From NCBI GenBank assembly GCA_017395065.1, contig JAFPWH010000024.1:81484-145483 (forward strand): 64,000 bases of DNA, written 5' to 3'. A model generated the notes under the pieces. The model was not told the DNA's origin. It did no database searches and saw only the letters and a list, made by a program, of their open reading frames with translations. Positions 63,396 through 64,000 of this stretch are shown one piece after another; position 1 is the stretch's first letter, and the number at the start of each line of letters is the position of its first letter. The DNA is from Clostridia bacterium. Lineage in GTDB: Bacteria; Bacillota; Clostridia; Christensenellales; Aristaeellaceae. The position numbers were made by a program, and so were the translations under genes.

Positions 63396-63550
63396 TGTTG
63401 TAAGACTTTGGCAGATTCACATCTGGGGCAGGTCGTTTCAGGCTGCTTTGTTAAGAGGCGGAAACCCAGGCGCCGCAAGGGGTTGCGGACATTCCGACCC
63501 GTACCGGCCAGAGGCGATTCGAACCGCCCTAAAGTTCAAATAAAACCGCG

Positions 63551-63603
63551 TTCTTGCGTAAAAAGCCTCCGTTCTTGCGCGTTTGCAAGAAGTCAGGCAA
63601 GAA
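63551..63603. repeat. Four copies of the heptamer TTCTTGC/GCAAGAA
   Basis: Two direct copies on the plus strand (63551 and 63572, within a longer CGTTCTTGCG repeated 21 bp apart) and two inverted copies (63585 and 63597) occur in 53 bp, just upstream of the helix-turn-helix gene. They may be binding sites for an excisionase or an integrase arm domain. Confidence 0.65.
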
Positions 63604-63669
63604 AACAGAGACCCCAGCAGCGTCAATGAAGCACCCTTTCGGACCGAAAAAACAGAAAGGAGCTTCGTC

Positions 63670-64000
63670 ATGACATACGATGCAAAGGAACTCGAACAAT
63701 ACCCGGAAATCATGAACAAGGAGCAGCTGCGCAAGGTCTGCCATATCAGCAAGCGGACGGCGCACTATCTGCTCCAGTTCAATCTGATCCCCCACGTCTG
63801 CACGGGAAAGAAAACCCGCTGTTACGCCATCAAGAAACGCGACGTCATCGACTTTATGATCAACCGGGAGGTCAATCCCAGCCGGTACATCGTACCCACC
63901 GGCTGGTACAAATACGGAAACGAGGACGTGAAGCCCTACAAGATCCGCATTCAGCCGCCCCTCCCCAACGATCCGAATAAGACGCGGCGCTACTATGAGA
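63670..64000 (+). CDS. Excisionase-type helix-turn-helix protein, 3' end cut by window
   Basis: About 110 residues are visible, running off the right edge. The start at 63670 follows AAAGGAG. A winged helix-turn-helix of the excisionase/MerR-like type spans about residues 17-62 ('KEQLRKVCHISKRTAHYLL' then 'GKKTRCYAIKKRDVIDFM'). Similar proteins sit next to tyrosine recombinases in clostridial integrative elements. The position beside a split tRNA supports an excision or regulatory role; the integrase itself is not in the window. Confidence 0.75.
   Translation, partial: MTYDAKELEQYPEIMNKEQLRKVCHISKRTAHYLLQFNLIPHVCTGKKTRCYAIKKRDVIDFMINREVNPSRYIVPTGWYKYGNEDVKPYKIRIQPPLPNDPNKTRRYYE

Larger units (their letters stand above)
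63389..64000. mobile_element. Left edge of an integrated element in tRNA-Ser, right part outside the window
   Basis: The chromosomal tRNA gene is split at the anticodon loop and the DNA beyond carries a helix-turn-helix gene of the excisionase type. The 63396-63655 stretch (over 250 bases) holds no gene I can support, only the heptamer cluster and a T-arm-like fragment. The element type (ICE, prophage or island) cannot be told because its other genes lie outside. Confidence 0.6.

Noticed and set aside
63513..63528. A second T-arm-like sequence (GGCGATTCGAACCGCC)
   Set aside because: It does not form a proper five-bp T stem with a seven-base loop and no acceptor or anticodon arm flanks it.

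Overview
The window is chromosomal DNA of an anaerobic Clostridia-type Bacillota. Supporting signs are an Rnf ferredoxin:NAD+ oxidoreductase operon, a single-chain glycyl-tRNA synthetase, a topoisomerase IV pair, a DUF2232-rplI-dnaB cluster like the Bacillus yybS-rplI-dnaC region, a perfect HrcA/CIRCE operator, sigma-A type promoters, strong AGGAGG ribosome sites and secreted Big2/BspA-type repeat proteins common in gut and rumen Clostridia. Composition is moderately GC rich. The genus cannot be fixed from the sequence; a Christensenellales-like uncultured gut lineage is only a guess.

Layout. 1-8.6 kb: the end of a giant surface protein built of Ig-like Big2 repeats, cut by the left edge. 8.7-13.8 kb (minus): parE-parC and a sugar isomerase-like TIM barrel. 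14.0-16.9 kb: an Hsp20 gene under CIRCE control, divergent from an MMPL/RND membrane protein. 17.0-20.1 kb (plus): a three-gene anaerobic glycerol-3-phosphate dehydrogenase-like redox cluster. 20.1-23.2 kb (minus): nagA, a ROK-family protein and 5-formyl-THF cyclo-ligase. 23.3-28.0 kb (minus): glyQS, glyA and a second Big2 protein. 28.1-30.7 kb (minus): a SpoIID-SH3 protein and a secreted caspase-like protein. 30.8-34.5 kb: upp and a phosphosugar mutase (minus), divergent from a Gfo/Idh/MocA oxidoreductase with a palindrome between them. 34.5-39.2 kb (minus): a small secreted protein and sbcDC.

39.4-48.6 kb (minus) is an arginine/carbamoyl-phosphate operon argC-argJ-argB-argF-carA-carB, with two ARG-box-like sites over the argC promoter. 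Its last gene is an in-frame fusion of CarB to diaminopimelate epimerase (DapF). 48.9-54.4 kb (minus) is the Rnf operon rnfC-rnfDG-rnfE-rnfA-rnfB plus a small membrane protein; RnfD and RnfG are one polypeptide. 54.6-59.6 kb (minus) is a BMP-type nucleoside ABC transporter with an intra-operon terminator and a second promoter. 59.8-63.3 kb (plus) holds mscL with a zinc-ribbon tail, a DUF2232 membrane protein, rplI and dnaB.

Just after the dnaB terminator lies only the 3' half of a tRNA-Ser(CGA) gene, broken at the anticodon loop. It is followed by a cluster of four copies of a heptamer and an excisionase-like helix-turn-helix gene that runs off the right edge. I read this as the edge of an integrated mobile element lying mostly outside the window. 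The most unusual items are the CarB-DapF fusion, the element edge with its heptamer cluster, the RnfD-RnfG fusion with a variant flavin motif, the MscL zinc-ribbon tail and the about 251-residue higher-order repeat of the giant protein.
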